Source: Epithemia pelagica (Eukaryota > Bacillariophyta > Bacillariophyceae > Surirellales > Surirellaceae). Taken from it: DNA of 64,000 nt. The notes under the pieces are model-generated. The model was given only the letters and a program-made list of their open reading frames with translations. It was not told the origin of the DNA and did no database searches. Position numbers and translations under genes: made by a program. The DNA lies in assembly GCA_946965045.2 (NCBI GenBank), contig OX337229.1:4650001-4714000 (forward strand). The letters are read 5' to 3'. Shown here in pieces: positions 1-9,516 of this stretch (position 1 is the first letter of the stretch; each line of letters opens with the position of its first letter).

Positions 1-1038
1 AGATCTAGCAGGAGTGCTAGGGGCTGATGATGTTGCCTGGCCTTTTCCACTCGCTACCAGGCTAGCCCATGAACCAGGGGGTGGTTTTGCCACTGCCGCA
101 GCTCCCTGAGACGGTTCCTCTGTCACTACTGGTTCCAACTTGTTGCCGTTTGTAGCCACTGTACCTTCTTTCGCCACCTGTTTCACTTCATCCATATCTC
201 CTCTGACCGGCTCCTGATCAACACCTAGTTCCTCTCCCGTAGTCTTCGTACCATCTTCGTCAACCGGACTATCGTATTGGAGTTGATCATCTTCAAAAAC
301 TGATTCCTTTGATTCCTCCACACCTCCACCTGGCGCATCTTTTACCTCCGATGTTTGGGCCGCAGTCGTCAAATCGCCCTCAGCGTTCACGTCGTCCGTA
401 CTATGCATGACTTCAGAAAGCGGGGGATCCTGAACAGTCGACGGAAGCTGTACAGCGGGTTCAGTAACAAGCATCTCTTCATCTTGTGTCGTGTTCGAAG
501 CAATGACAGTCTTTTCCTCATCATCCTGCAAGAACCGAAGAATATCATTTTGGACAGAAAAAGACTTCTTGTTCCCCGGTCCAACAGTACTGACAAGGAA
601 AAAGGTATGCACAAAGCCTTTTCTGCGTTGTTGAGGGGCAATTGCGAGGTCTTTGTCGCCATCCTCTCCATTCTCTGGAGGGTGATAGACAACATGACCA
701 GTTGCAACCAACAAGATTCCACCATTCACCGAAAACTGTGCATCAATCGCACCATTTTCAAACTCAAATCGAATGTCCCAGCTGCCGAAACTACCCTGAG
801 AGAACCTATCCTTGAGTTGTTGCCCATGTAGGGCCTCAAAGCTTTGGGGTTGAACTGGTTCAGAGCCAATGCCAACCGAGAAAACGGACGAAGGATGGTA
901 CATTCGTACGACCTCATCGGGATTGGTTGAGAGGCTACGGTAGTACTTCTTGACAAAGTGAGTTCCGACGATCAGCGCCGAAGGACCATCTCCAGAAGGT
1001 GGAGTGGGGGTGGACGACCCACTTCGAGCAAGGCTCAT
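1..1038 (-). CDS. G3BP-like NTF2-domain RNA-binding protein, C-terminus cut by window edge
   Basis: The minus-strand frame opens at an ATG at 1036-1038 and stays open to base 1, so the C-terminal part lies outside the window. Residues about 15-140 read as an NTF2-like domain (GTHFVKKYYRSL, VVRMYHPSSVF, GHVVYH), the N-terminal domain of G3BP (Ras-GAP SH3-binding protein) family members. It is followed by a long acidic Glu/Asp/Thr-rich stretch and then KPPPGSWASLVASG, a short linker like that preceding the RRM in G3BP proteins. In known members the NTF2 domain dimerises and the RRM and RGG parts bind RNA; G3BP nucleates stress granules. The RRM is expected to the left of the window but is not seen. 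Translated by eye. An alternative is another NTF2-domain protein without RRM. Confidence 0.75.
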   Translation of the reverse strand, partial: MSLARSGSSTPTPPSGDGPSALIVGTHFVKKYYRSLSTNPDEVVRMYHPSSVFSVGIGSEPVQPQSFEALHGQQLKDRFSQGSFGSWDIRFEFENGAIDAQFSVNGGILLVATGHVVYHPPENGEDGDKDLAIAPQQRRKGFVHTFFLVSTVGPGNKKSFSVQNDILRFLQDDEEKTVIASNTTQDEEMLVTEPAVQLPSTVQDPPLSEVMHSTDDVNAEGDLTTAAQTSEVKDAPGGGVEESKESVFEDDQLQYDSPVDEDGTKTTGEELGVDQEPVRGDMDEVKQVAKEGTVATNGNKLEPVVTEEPSQGAAAVAKPPPGSWASLVASGKGQATSSAPSTPARS

Positions 1039-1845
1039 GGCCGAAAGCAAAGCGATCTTTGCGATTCAATGACGCACGGTCTACCGTTCAAAGCGAAACA
1101 AAACCGAAATTCTCTCCCCGGTCAGTAAGATTACGGAGCTTCTAACAGGACCGCAAACTCTCGACACTCTTCTCTTTGTTGAAGGTGCAAACCTCTGGGG
1201 AAGAGGAAACAAAGCCGAGAAGAATCCAAAGATCGAACGCAATCTGTTCCAGTTAGCCGAATCAGAACGGACCGACCCTGACTTCAGTGTGACCTTAATC
1301 ACAGGGCCACCGAGCAAAGAAGGGTTTAGGAGTGAAAGATAGACAAACGATCCCCCGAGAAGAAGAAATTATTATATCACACAACCTTCGATTGCCTTCT
1401 CTCTTTGTGTTGTGTTGGCTCCGTGGTGGTGCAGCGCTGCGCGGTGCAACGTGCAACATTGGTCTGTTGTGGTGTCCACCAAAGCCGCCTCGACGTCTGT
1501 CTGTCTGCTGGCTGTGGATCTTAGCTGCGCGCGTTAATGGAGTCTACCCAGAGAAAAATCTCCGTGGCGCTATCGACTATCGAAGCGAATTCCATCTAGC
1601 TCTCTAGCAAACGCTATTGCTAATAATACAGCTTGGAGTTGGCGATCGCTGAAGCCATACCTAACAGGAGAGATGGAAAGAAAACAGCAAACCGCTTCAC
1701 TTCAGACTTGCGCCGCAGTGGTGAGTGCATCTCATATCTCTCTCGTCTTAGTTAGATAGAATCCACATAATTCGGCAACAGAATGATCCTGCTTGTGCTT
1801 GTATGGTTCAATCCGGCGTCTATAGCAAGACTGTTGTTGGATCGC
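1039..1845. other. Intergenic region, no supported gene
   Basis: About 800 bases between the start of the G3BP-like gene and the 3' end of the galectin-RRM gene. Short open frames on both strands (for example 1081-1317 minus) have no recognisable protein features. I see only presumed promoter and UTR sequence. Confidence 0.5.
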
Positions 1846-3674
1846 TCAATCCCACTCTGATCCACCGCGTTTCCGTGATGTATTGAACCCTTGGTCTTTT
1901 GCCATGCGTTCTTCTTGAAGCGCCTCGTGCTTCGTGCGCCTGGCACGATTGAGCTGGTATTTTTGTGACATTTCCTGTAAGGCCAGATCCGTCAAGCGTT
2001 CCGTCTCCATTTCTACCGACGCATACGTCTTGTGATTGTAAACCACGACCTGAAAACAAAGGCATAAGTATGAGGAACCCAAAGTCGATATGTGACATCA
2101 AAATGAGGATAAGGTTCGTCCACAACACAGAAAAGACTTACCGTTACAATACCACGAGAACCACCATATTTACCAAAAGCACGTTCCAGCTCAGCTCGTC
2201 GGATATCAACCTCGGAACTGGTGTGGATCTTGGGCAAATTGCGGATGAAGAGCTTTCGGGGATGAATGCTGTTGAAACTGTTTACTCCCGGTACCTCTGC
2301 CAACTTCTCGGCAGAAGATGACGCCATGATGGGTTTGTAACCCCACCACACTTTGAATACCTTCCAATTCTCTGGACTGGCGTAGTCGTCTGTCGAAGGA
2401 AATTGGAGACACAATCGGCTGTTTTCAGACGACAACAGATCTTGACGGTGCTCAAGGCGCGCACAGTGCTGGTTTTCTAGAAAGATGTCAAAGCCGTCTG
2501 TATGGATTTGAATTAGCAACGTAGAGGCTTCTTCACCAAAGATGACCGGAATGCGACTGAGAGGAATATTCAGCGGCTGTCCCCATACACCATCTTGCTT
2601 GTCATTCATGACAACTTGTCCACCTCGTTCTCGTTGACGCGGATTGAAATGGAAAAGGATCGAATTAAAGTCATGATCGGGTTGATCTGCTTGTGCGATG
2701 TTTAGACTGAAACGCCTAGAGTCAGATGGAACTGAAAACTTGATTGCCAGCGTGTTGTTCGTATTTGTTCCTGGGGCCGCTTCCACATCAAAATCTTCTA
2801 AATAGGACAAAAATGCGCCATCATTTGGCCCTGATGCCCCTTCAGGAGGAGTCCAAACACCCTTTCGTTGCTCACCAGATTCTGCCATTGATGCTGCTAT
2901 CAAATCGTCTTCATCATCTAAAGAACCTGGAAAAAGAACTTTGCCGAGACGGCCTTCCAAACCCAACTTTGACGAAAAATCGTGCGGAGGCGTTGCCATT
3001 GGACCGAGATTGGCCAGAAGTGATGGACCCTCACCTCGTACTGTTGGTTTTTGCTTTTTGGTAAGGATAGTTTCTGACAAATCTGCATCTTCTTCGTTTG
3101 CGTCTTGGCCTGTTAAATGCTTAGCAATCATCATCTCCTCTTGCTCCTTGGCTGCCGTGTCCGATTTTTCTTTTGCCTCGGCGACTTCTCGGCGCCATTC
3201 TTCCAATTTAGCTTCTCCCTCTGGAGATTCTTCATCTTCCATGTCTCCTTCTTCCTCGTTCATGTCGTCATCTTCGTCGCCATCGTCGTCGTCTTCGCCA
3301 TCGTCGTCTCCCGCAGCCCCAGACACGCCTGACTTTTGTTGTTTCGTACGTTTGCGCTTCACCTTGCGTTGCTTGTTTTGGCTCTCGAGAAAGTCTGCAT
3401 TACGTTCCTGAAGTTTTCTTAACGCAGCATCCTTTTTCAGATACGCTGCCCGCTTTTCATAGGCTTTAATTGTTTCATACATTTCTAACAATCTTTGCTC
3501 TTGTAAAGTTGGTTCGAAATCGTCGCCGAGTGCGACAATTCCATACTTTTTTTGTTTTTCTGGGGACGGATTGCGCCAAGAGAAATTGCTCGACGATGCT
3601 GTCGTCGTGAAAGATCTGGATTTCGCTTCCGCGTCGCCTGGATTTCTTCCGCCGCTTGAAGTTTGATTCGACAT
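1846..3674 (-). CDS. Galectin domain plus RRM fusion protein (two exons)
   Basis: Exon 1 is 3674-2142 and exon 2 is 2049-1846, joined in phase 0 across a 92-bp GTAAGT...CAG intron (2050-2141), giving 578 residues. The N-terminal 200 residues are charged and coiled-coil-like, with a very acidic Asp/Glu run near residues 125-150. Residues about 300-445 match a galectin fold: NTLAIKFSV, then HFNPRQRE with the classic H-N-R trio, VVMNDKQDGVWGQ with the N and W of the sugar site, and FDIFLENQ. The E and R that normally follow the Trp (W-G-x-E-x-R) are replaced (WGQPLN), so galactoside binding may be altered. An RRM follows from about residue 470 (KLFIRNLP) and continues across the intron, then a basic coiled tail. 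There is no signal peptide, so it probably acts in cytosol or nucleus. Function is inferred from domains only. Confidence 0.85.
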
Positions 3675-4939
3675 GGTCTCTTTATGTCAGAACGACCAAC
3701 GGGACAACGGCAACAGGATCTGTCTCGCGATGTGCGACTGCTGAGTGCTAATGGCAACTTGGATGGAGTTGAAGTCGGTCTATTGTACTTCGAGCAGAGG
3801 CGTTCGCCTCTTTGGTGTTGGTTGGGTCAGTCTTGGGTGAGTCATTGGTCATTAAAATTATGAATGGCCCCATTACCCCCCTCATCACAACGGACAACAC
3901 CGCCAATGACCCGGGTCCAAAACATTTTGGTTATTGCTCCTTTCCACTCTTTTGTAAGAAAGGCTGCGATTTGCCAATCCTGCAACTGTGATGAGTTTGA
4001 TCAAAAGTAACCATCAGCTTTAATTCGTTGGTCTTCTTTTCCATCGTAGGAAGTCACGCACTTTCATTACTCCCAAGGCTCAATGCTGAAGATGTTCCTT
4101 TCCCAGATGCGCATACATTTGCAACTGGGTTCTTGCTTGCAGTTTGCGACGCAATCAGACAAACTTGTCTTATCTTGCCATGATATGATTATGTTAACCT
4201 CACCATTATCGTCGGTTTACTTAAGTGTGCAACGTTTGCTGCTGGACTCGTCCCATTGTCAACAGTAGTTGGAGTACCCACTTTTCCTGTCGACCACCAC
4301 AAAGCAAAAGATCTCTCCTCCCTCTTCTACTCGTATTGTAGAGAGTTATCTTCTCTGGCTAATGGATTTCAGCTGGAAATGAACCCAAATGAGTCTTTTT
4401 CTCGAAGTGCGTTCATAGGAACCATGCAAATTTGTTCCATCGTGGCGCTTTCAACGAAAAATCGTAAAGAAACAAATACTACAAGTAGATTATCCGCTTA
4501 TTGGCTCATGAATAGGATACAGGGAAACAGGATCAGCCAACCTGTTCCGTCTGACTGCGTGTCTCAGATTATGGACGCGAGAGGATGCCGCCGCAACCGC
4601 GCAAGGATCGTTTGGTGTTTGGTTGATTTTGTGAACCAAAATCCCGAAATACCCTTTCAGTTTCTAAAACAATATTTAGTGTACAATCGATACAATTTAT
4701 TTTGCGCGAAGTCCGTTGATACCCTGCCAGTAATCGATCAAGCAACGGCTACCCCAACAACCAGTCTCTGACCTTCGAATTCAACCAATCTTGTTTGGTC
4801 CCATGCCAGTTCTTGCTGGTTGATTCTTTTTTTCGGGAGAGAGACAAAGGCGCTTTAGATTGCGTTGAACAGAGAGAGAGAGAGAGAATAAGCCAACGAC
4901 AACGCCTCCAGCATACACGATCACTGCGATCGAGTGAAA
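3675..4939. other. Intergenic region between divergent genes
   Basis: About 1.26 kb separating the divergently transcribed galectin-RRM and ankyrin genes. The longest open frame (4256-4771 plus) begins at TTG, has no domain and no splice partner, so I do not call it. A short GA dinucleotide tract lies just upstream of the ankyrin gene. Confidence 0.5.
4870..4888. repeat. (GA)n simple repeat in presumed 5' UTR
   Basis: An uninterrupted alternating AG tract of roughly 19 bases sits about 50 bases upstream of the ankyrin-protein ATG. It could be a GAGA-like promoter element or simple-sequence slippage; nothing more can be said. Confidence 0.6.
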
Positions 4940-7501
4940 ATGATTTCGCCACAGCGGAAAAAGGGGTTTCGAAGCCGCAGTCAAACGAGAAAAGACGACG
5001 GAGAGAGCCCCACCATCAAACCTAGAGGGAGAGGGAGGAGTTTTAGTATTTCAAGTAGGAGTTCTGCGAGGTCACGAAGTACCAGTACTACAAGAACGGG
5101 CAGTACAGTGCATCCGCCATCTCCAAAACGAAGAGGAAAAGCCTCGGTCAAGAAATCGCAAGGAGCTGCCCGGAGACCGTCGGCCGATTTGGTGGTGCTC
5201 AACGACAACAACAGCACCACCACCAACAGTACCCAACCAGGGAAGAAGGGTCGGAATACGATCCGAAGGACGTTCAGTTTTACGAGCATTGCCTCATCGA
5301 CTGGTGGGACATCGAAAAGTAGCCCACCTGCGTCTACTGCTACCAGTAAGGAGAAGGACATTAGCTATGTTCCTCCCAAGTTTACTCCCAGCAATGAAGG
5401 CGTCGTCGCAGACAAGGAAGTTGATTTCTTTGCCAATCCGACAGTGTTAAGTCGATTGATTCAGAACCAGAAGTTCTCGGCAGCAATTTCTCGGTTAGAA
5501 AAACAGGGTCCTGGAGAAGCTTCTGTCTGGGTATGTACCAAACGAAAGCTTCCACCGACTCTGCATCATGCCGAAACCAAGAAAACCAACGAGGCGATCA
5601 ATGTGTCGTCTCGATCTCTTGTCTCCACATCCAAAGGGTCAGCCGCATCCAACAACAAGAAATCTACGATGGGCAAAAAGACAGTAAAAAGCGGTAAAGC
5701 TGGAGCAGCCTCCGCAAGTGATGATGCGACCACCAACAGCGATACACCGTTCACATTTCGTCAACTTCCCATTCACATGGCTTGTGGAAGTCTTTTTCGA
5801 GTCGAGGATCAGGCCTTACGACAAGACCTGGAACAATTGATTGCTCGTCTCGTGATTGCCTATCCGGAAGGATGTTCGCGTCTGGACCACCAAGGCAGGT
5901 ACCCGTTGCATGAATGCATTTGGTACAATGCAGCTCCTCCCATTGTATCGGCCCTGCTCATGGCTGCACCCGAAATTGCTCGTCTGGGAGATTCCCAAGG
6001 TGTTACTCCCACAATTTTGAATGAACATCGGAAATGTTCCAATCCCATGCACAAGAAAATGGTACGAGGTATGCTCAAAAAGTCGCCCGAATTCTGGAAG
6101 GCAGCTCGCAAGGAAGCCGAATTCCGAATGAAGCACCGCGATATACCTGCCACTGATGCGACCATAACGTCCACGTCCGTATTAGCATCCAGTGTGGTCG
6201 AAGACGAGACCATTGCCTCGAAGGACAAGTCTCATCAAAATGATCAACGTCATCAGCAACATCAAAGGAAGCAGTTGTTGAATGAAGTTCACCAGCAACA
6301 ACCCGAACCCCAACAACAGCAAGCACCAGCAAAGCCTTTGGAATGGGCACAACTCGAAAAGAGAGCCATTGCCTTGGAACAGAAACTAGCGGAAAGTTAC
6401 GAACACATTTACGTTTTGAATCAACAGCTCAACGAGCTCAAAGGAGCAAAGAATGCTCTCCAAGTCAAGCTGGACAAGTTTGCCAATTCCGATTTGGGCA
6501 AGCGTGTGGTCAAGCTGGAAAATGAAAAGGATGAATTGCAGTTCCATCTTGCTCGTAGCCAAGCACTTTTGGCGAAACATGGTATTTCGTTGGAAGAAGC
6601 CAATGTAGCTGAGGGAATGCCACCATTGCCCCCACTTCATATTTCGTTTGCCGCATCGAACGCACCCACCGAAGACACAGCGGCAACGACCAGTGACGAG
6701 GAAAACAATGAAAACGCCTTTGCGGACGAACAATACGATGACAAGGCCAGGTTGGAATTGGAAAAGAAAAGATTGGCCATGTTGAATCAACAGTTGGACA
6801 TTTTGAATCAAGATCAGGCCGCCTACGAAGAGCGCGCCCAGTACTTTTGCGAAATTGTGCCGGATGACGCCACTGCCAAGAGCGAAATTACGACGGATGA
6901 CTTTACGGCCATGACACCTGCTTCCCGATTCCACCCGACGCGTCCGGAACCTGACGCCAATGCTAGTCTCATTGGAGGAGTGGCAATGACGAAGTCGATT
7001 CCCAAAATGTCCGCTGTTATGGAAGACCGTGTATCGTCCACAGAGCCATTGCCTACTATTTCTCATCAACAACCAATGGGACGGGGAACCAGTAACGTCG
7101 GAAACACCCGAACAGGTCGTTCAGGGGGATCAACCACGGGTGGCGGCGCAAGTATGACAGGGAGCAACCGAGGTCGCCGTGCTAGTCTTTCGACGAGTGA
7201 TCATAATTTCGAATTGGACAGTGTGTTAGAAGGAGCCATGGAGCTGAACGGCGGACAGGGATTGTCGCCGGATATGGTCGCCCTATGGAAATCAACTACG
7301 GGAACCATTACTCCGGGTGGCAAACTTGCATCAGTTATGAACGACACATCCAATCATTCATTGGGGGAGAAAGAGTACGAGCAGCAAATGATGATGGCAA
7401 AGTTGCGCTCACGTCCTGGAGCCGACTTGTCACCCTTGGCTTCTCCGCCTCACCAACGAGTCTTTTTGACTTCCCAGCAACGAGAACAAGTACAGTTGTA
7501 G
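4940..7501 (+). CDS. Ankyrin-like repeat and coiled-coil protein, diatom type
   Basis: The first ATG in frame is 4940-4942, giving 853 residues. The first 130 residues are very basic and Ser/Arg/Thr-rich (RSRSQTRK, SISSRSSARSRS). Residues about 270-370 contain ankyrin-like units (LPIHMACGS, RYPLHECIWYNA, PEIARLGDSQGVTP) of the style common in diatom and oomycete predicted proteins. Residues about 470-560 form a coiled coil (QLEKRAIALEQKLAESYEHI, LNQQLNELKG) after a Gln/His-rich stretch; a second short helix lies near residues 610-630. The C-terminus is low-complexity Gly/Ser/Thr. No signal peptide or membrane span. Ankyrin proteins usually mediate protein contacts; no partner or pathway can be inferred. 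Confidence 0.7.
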   Translation: MISPQRKKGFRSRSQTRKDDGESPTIKPRGRGRSFSISSRSSARSRSTSTTRTGSTVHPPSPKRRGKASVKKSQGAARRPSADLVVLNDNNSTTTNSTQPGKKGRNTIRRTFSFTSIASSTGGTSKSSPPASTATSKEKDISYVPPKFTPSNEGVVADKEVDFFANPTVLSRLIQNQKFSAAISRLEKQGPGEASVWVCTKRKLPPTLHHAETKKTNEAINVSSRSLVSTSKGSAASNNKKSTMGKKTVKSGKAGAASASDDATTNSDTPFTFRQLPIHMACGSLFRVEDQALRQDLEQLIARLVIAYPEGCSRLDHQGRYPLHECIWYNAAPPIVSALLMAAPEIARLGDSQGVTPTILNEHRKCSNPMHKKMVRGMLKKSPEFWKAARKEAEFRMKHRDIPATDATITSTSVLASSVVEDETIASKDKSHQNDQRHQQHQRKQLLNEVHQQQPEPQQQQAPAKPLEWAQLEKRAIALEQKLAESYEHIYVLNQQLNELKGAKNALQVKLDKFANSDLGKRVVKLENEKDELQFHLARSQALLAKHGISLEEANVAEGMPPLPPLHISFAASNAPTEDTAATTSDEENNENAFADEQYDDKARLELEKKRLAMLNQQLDILNQDQAAYEERAQYFCEIVPDDATAKSEITTDDFTAMTPASRFHPTRPEPDANASLIGGVAMTKSIPKMSAVMEDRVSSTEPLPTISHQQPMGRGTSNVGNTRTGRSGGSTTGGGASMTGSNRGRRASLSTSDHNFELDSVLEGAMELNGGQGLSPDMVALWKSTTGTITPGGKLASVMNDTSNHSLGEKEYEQQMMMAKLRSRPGADLSPLASPPHQRVFLTSQQREQVQL

Positions 7502-7632
7502 TCTAGTTAATACAAACACCTAATATATGTGTATGACACGAGTTCACTGTGGGACTAGTTGACTGTTGCAAAGGCTGACTTTTCTCGTTGGTCGATAAAA
7601 GAGCTGCCGAGCAAATCCAACAAAGGGAGACA

Positions 7633-9105
7633 TTACAGTCCCTCACCATCGACAGTCAAAAAGTGATTCTTAATGTTTTGCCGCTTGTCACGACGACGGG
7701 TGAGATCCATATGTGCTTCCTTGGCAGCTTCGCTTCCTTTCGACATGTACAGTCGTTTCTCTAGCTGCGAAAGGCCTCCATTGGAATTCAACATTCGTTT
7801 GTCAGCTCCAAAAATTTGTTGCAATGTTTCGTTGGTTAACAACTGAATCTGAAAACCACTTTGAAGACAATGTCTCACAAAGTTGAGTTGAATAACCTCT
7901 CTCCATGTTCCCAATGTCAATTGCGCACCATTGCGAAAGCTAACGACCTCTTCTGGTGATTCATCGTCGACAATCGTATTGGAGAATTCCCGAAATGTTG
8001 CCCGTTGTTCCTTCCTTGCTTTCTTGTTCAACGATCTCCCTGAATCAACAGCCAATTCAGCTATTCGTTGCTTCACTTCGTCCATTGTTACCTCCCACGA
8101 CGTGCCTTCCCATGATCCTTTGCGAAATTTTTTCTCTGTCACGTTCTCTCCTTCGTCGGCATCAAGACCAAGGTTCAGCCGTGATTCATGAATAAGAGAT
8201 AAGCATTCTCCTGCAGCGGCGCGAATGTCGACCGAATTTATGTCCAAGAACTTGCTGAGCCAATCTAAAATGGCCAAACCTCGTCCAATCTGAATATCAT
8301 CTTGTCCAGCCAAAAAGGGATCTTCAATTGTTGTTGCGAGCAGTGCCCAGGCATCCAACGCAGTCGCTCGTAGCGCCAATGGTGTCGTTTCGCCGCGAAA
8401 AGTTTCTTGTGCGACACTTTCACAAAAATCCATGAGTTGCTCGGTACCAAAACCATCCGCCGATCCATCGCAAATAAACACTGTCATGGCCCATGCTCGG
8501 AGTGCCGCCATTCGAACCGCGGTTGCCTTGGTAGTAGCCTGTACTGCGCGTTGCAAATGCTTGGCGACGGATTCCGCCCACGCCTCCTGATCTCCTCCCA
8601 GGACGACGGCCATGACTTCAATGCACCGACATGAAGCGTATTGCTCCGACGGCGTCCCCTGCCGCAAACTGTAGAGTAAGGCCGTACGCAAGGTGTCCTG
8701 ATTGGATGCCACCGCTTCCCACCCATTCGGTCCCGTCGCACACTGCGACAAACTCTTGAAGGCTCGTTTCAGACGAGATTCTCGCTTAGCTGACCTCTTC
8801 TCCGACGCGAATTCATCCATGGACGTCAACGCTTCTTGCAGACGTGCATGACGGGCAGCCGCCGCTATTTCTGCCTGATCGGATGTCCGATTCCCGTAAG
8901 CCAACAAGTCATCGTCATCGACTCCATTGTTCTCACTGTCGAAATCATCTTCAAAGGCCGAAAGGACAGTCGTCGCTGAATCCGCAATAGTGTGGTCCTC
9001 CGGAAGCAGATCGTCGTGGTTATCAGACCCCAGGATTATTTGGTTGTCATCGTCTTCGGGCACGTTCCCCTTCTTTCGGCGCTGCGAACGTGGTTTCTTG
9101 GCCAT
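7633..9105 (-). CDS. Interferon-related developmental regulator (IFRD/TIS7) family protein
   Basis: I start at the ATG at 9103-9105, because the longer open frame begins only at TTG; this gives 490 residues. The N-terminus is basic (MAKKPRSQRRKKG) then acidic. From about residue 70 an alpha-helical IFRD domain follows, with ALTSMDEFASEKRSAKRE, LRTALLYSLRQGTPSEQYAS and CIEVMAVVLGGDQEAWAES, the ordered helical repeats of the family. A C-terminal IFRD_C-like segment (SFRNGAQLTLGTWREVIQLN, then LEKRLY and RRRDKRQN) completes the typical architecture. Animal IFRD1 and IFRD2 are transcription co-regulators and IFRD2 can bind inactive ribosomes; plant and algal members are mostly uncharacterised. 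Divergent from the UBXD8-like gene, with a shared 400-base upstream region. Confidence 0.85.
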   Translation of the reverse strand: MAKKPRSQRRKKGNVPEDDDNQIILGSDNHDDLLPEDHTIADSATTVLSAFEDDFDSENNGVDDDDLLAYGNRTSDQAEIAAAARHARLQEALTSMDEFASEKRSAKRESRLKRAFKSLSQCATGPNGWEAVASNQDTLRTALLYSLRQGTPSEQYASCRCIEVMAVVLGGDQEAWAESVAKHLQRAVQATTKATAVRMAALRAWAMTVFICDGSADGFGTEQLMDFCESVAQETFRGETTPLALRATALDAWALLATTIEDPFLAGQDDIQIGRGLAILDWLSKFLDINSVDIRAAAGECLSLIHESRLNLGLDADEGENVTEKKFRKGSWEGTSWEVTMDEVKQRIAELAVDSGRSLNKKARKEQRATFREFSNTIVDDESPEEVVSFRNGAQLTLGTWREVIQLNFVRHCLQSGFQIQLLTNETLQQIFGADKRMLNSNGGLSQLEKRLYMSKGSEAAKEAHMDLTRRRDKRQNIKNHFLTVDGEGL

Positions 9106-9516
9106 GTTGGAATAGTTCTCCCGTTGCTTTCTTGATATATAGGATTGTGCTTCTGTAGTTGTGGACTTTTGAATGCGACATACGACGCTATTCTCGTTTT
9201 GTGGTGTCAAGGTTCGTGTTGAAGCACGTCGAACGTCGAATCAAGGTTCCCGTTCTTCGCTCACGCATCCATCACGGCGCGATTCGAAGCATTTCAAAAT
9301 TCAAATATTTAACTTTGAAATTGAATTATGTTTCATTTGTTTTCATCATCATCTTCACATTGGCTTTCGTTTGCGATTTGCAATAACACATTTTAACAAG
9401 AACGGGCACTGAACGAGACAACGATTGCTTGTTGACCCATTTTCCCAACTCCGAAATGGTAGGCCGTTATGACAGATTCCTGCGAATGCCTCCCACAGAA
9501 CGTTTGAGCTAACCAG
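9106..9516. other. Shared 5' region of the IFRD and UBXD8-like genes
   Basis: About 410 bases between two divergent genes. It should contain both promoters and perhaps an unresolved first exon of the UBXD8-like gene. I see no ATG that joins cleanly to the UBXD8 frame. Confidence 0.4.

Noticed and set aside
4256-4771. 171-codon plus-strand open frame in the intergenic region
   Set aside because: It begins at TTG, has no ATG near the start, no domain, low-complexity-free but random-looking composition, and no splice partner.
5200-5340. Possible microsatellite expansion in the ankyrin gene (CAACAGCACCACC tract)
   Set aside because: Short and imperfect; better explained by Asn/Thr/Ser coding bias than by repeat expansion.
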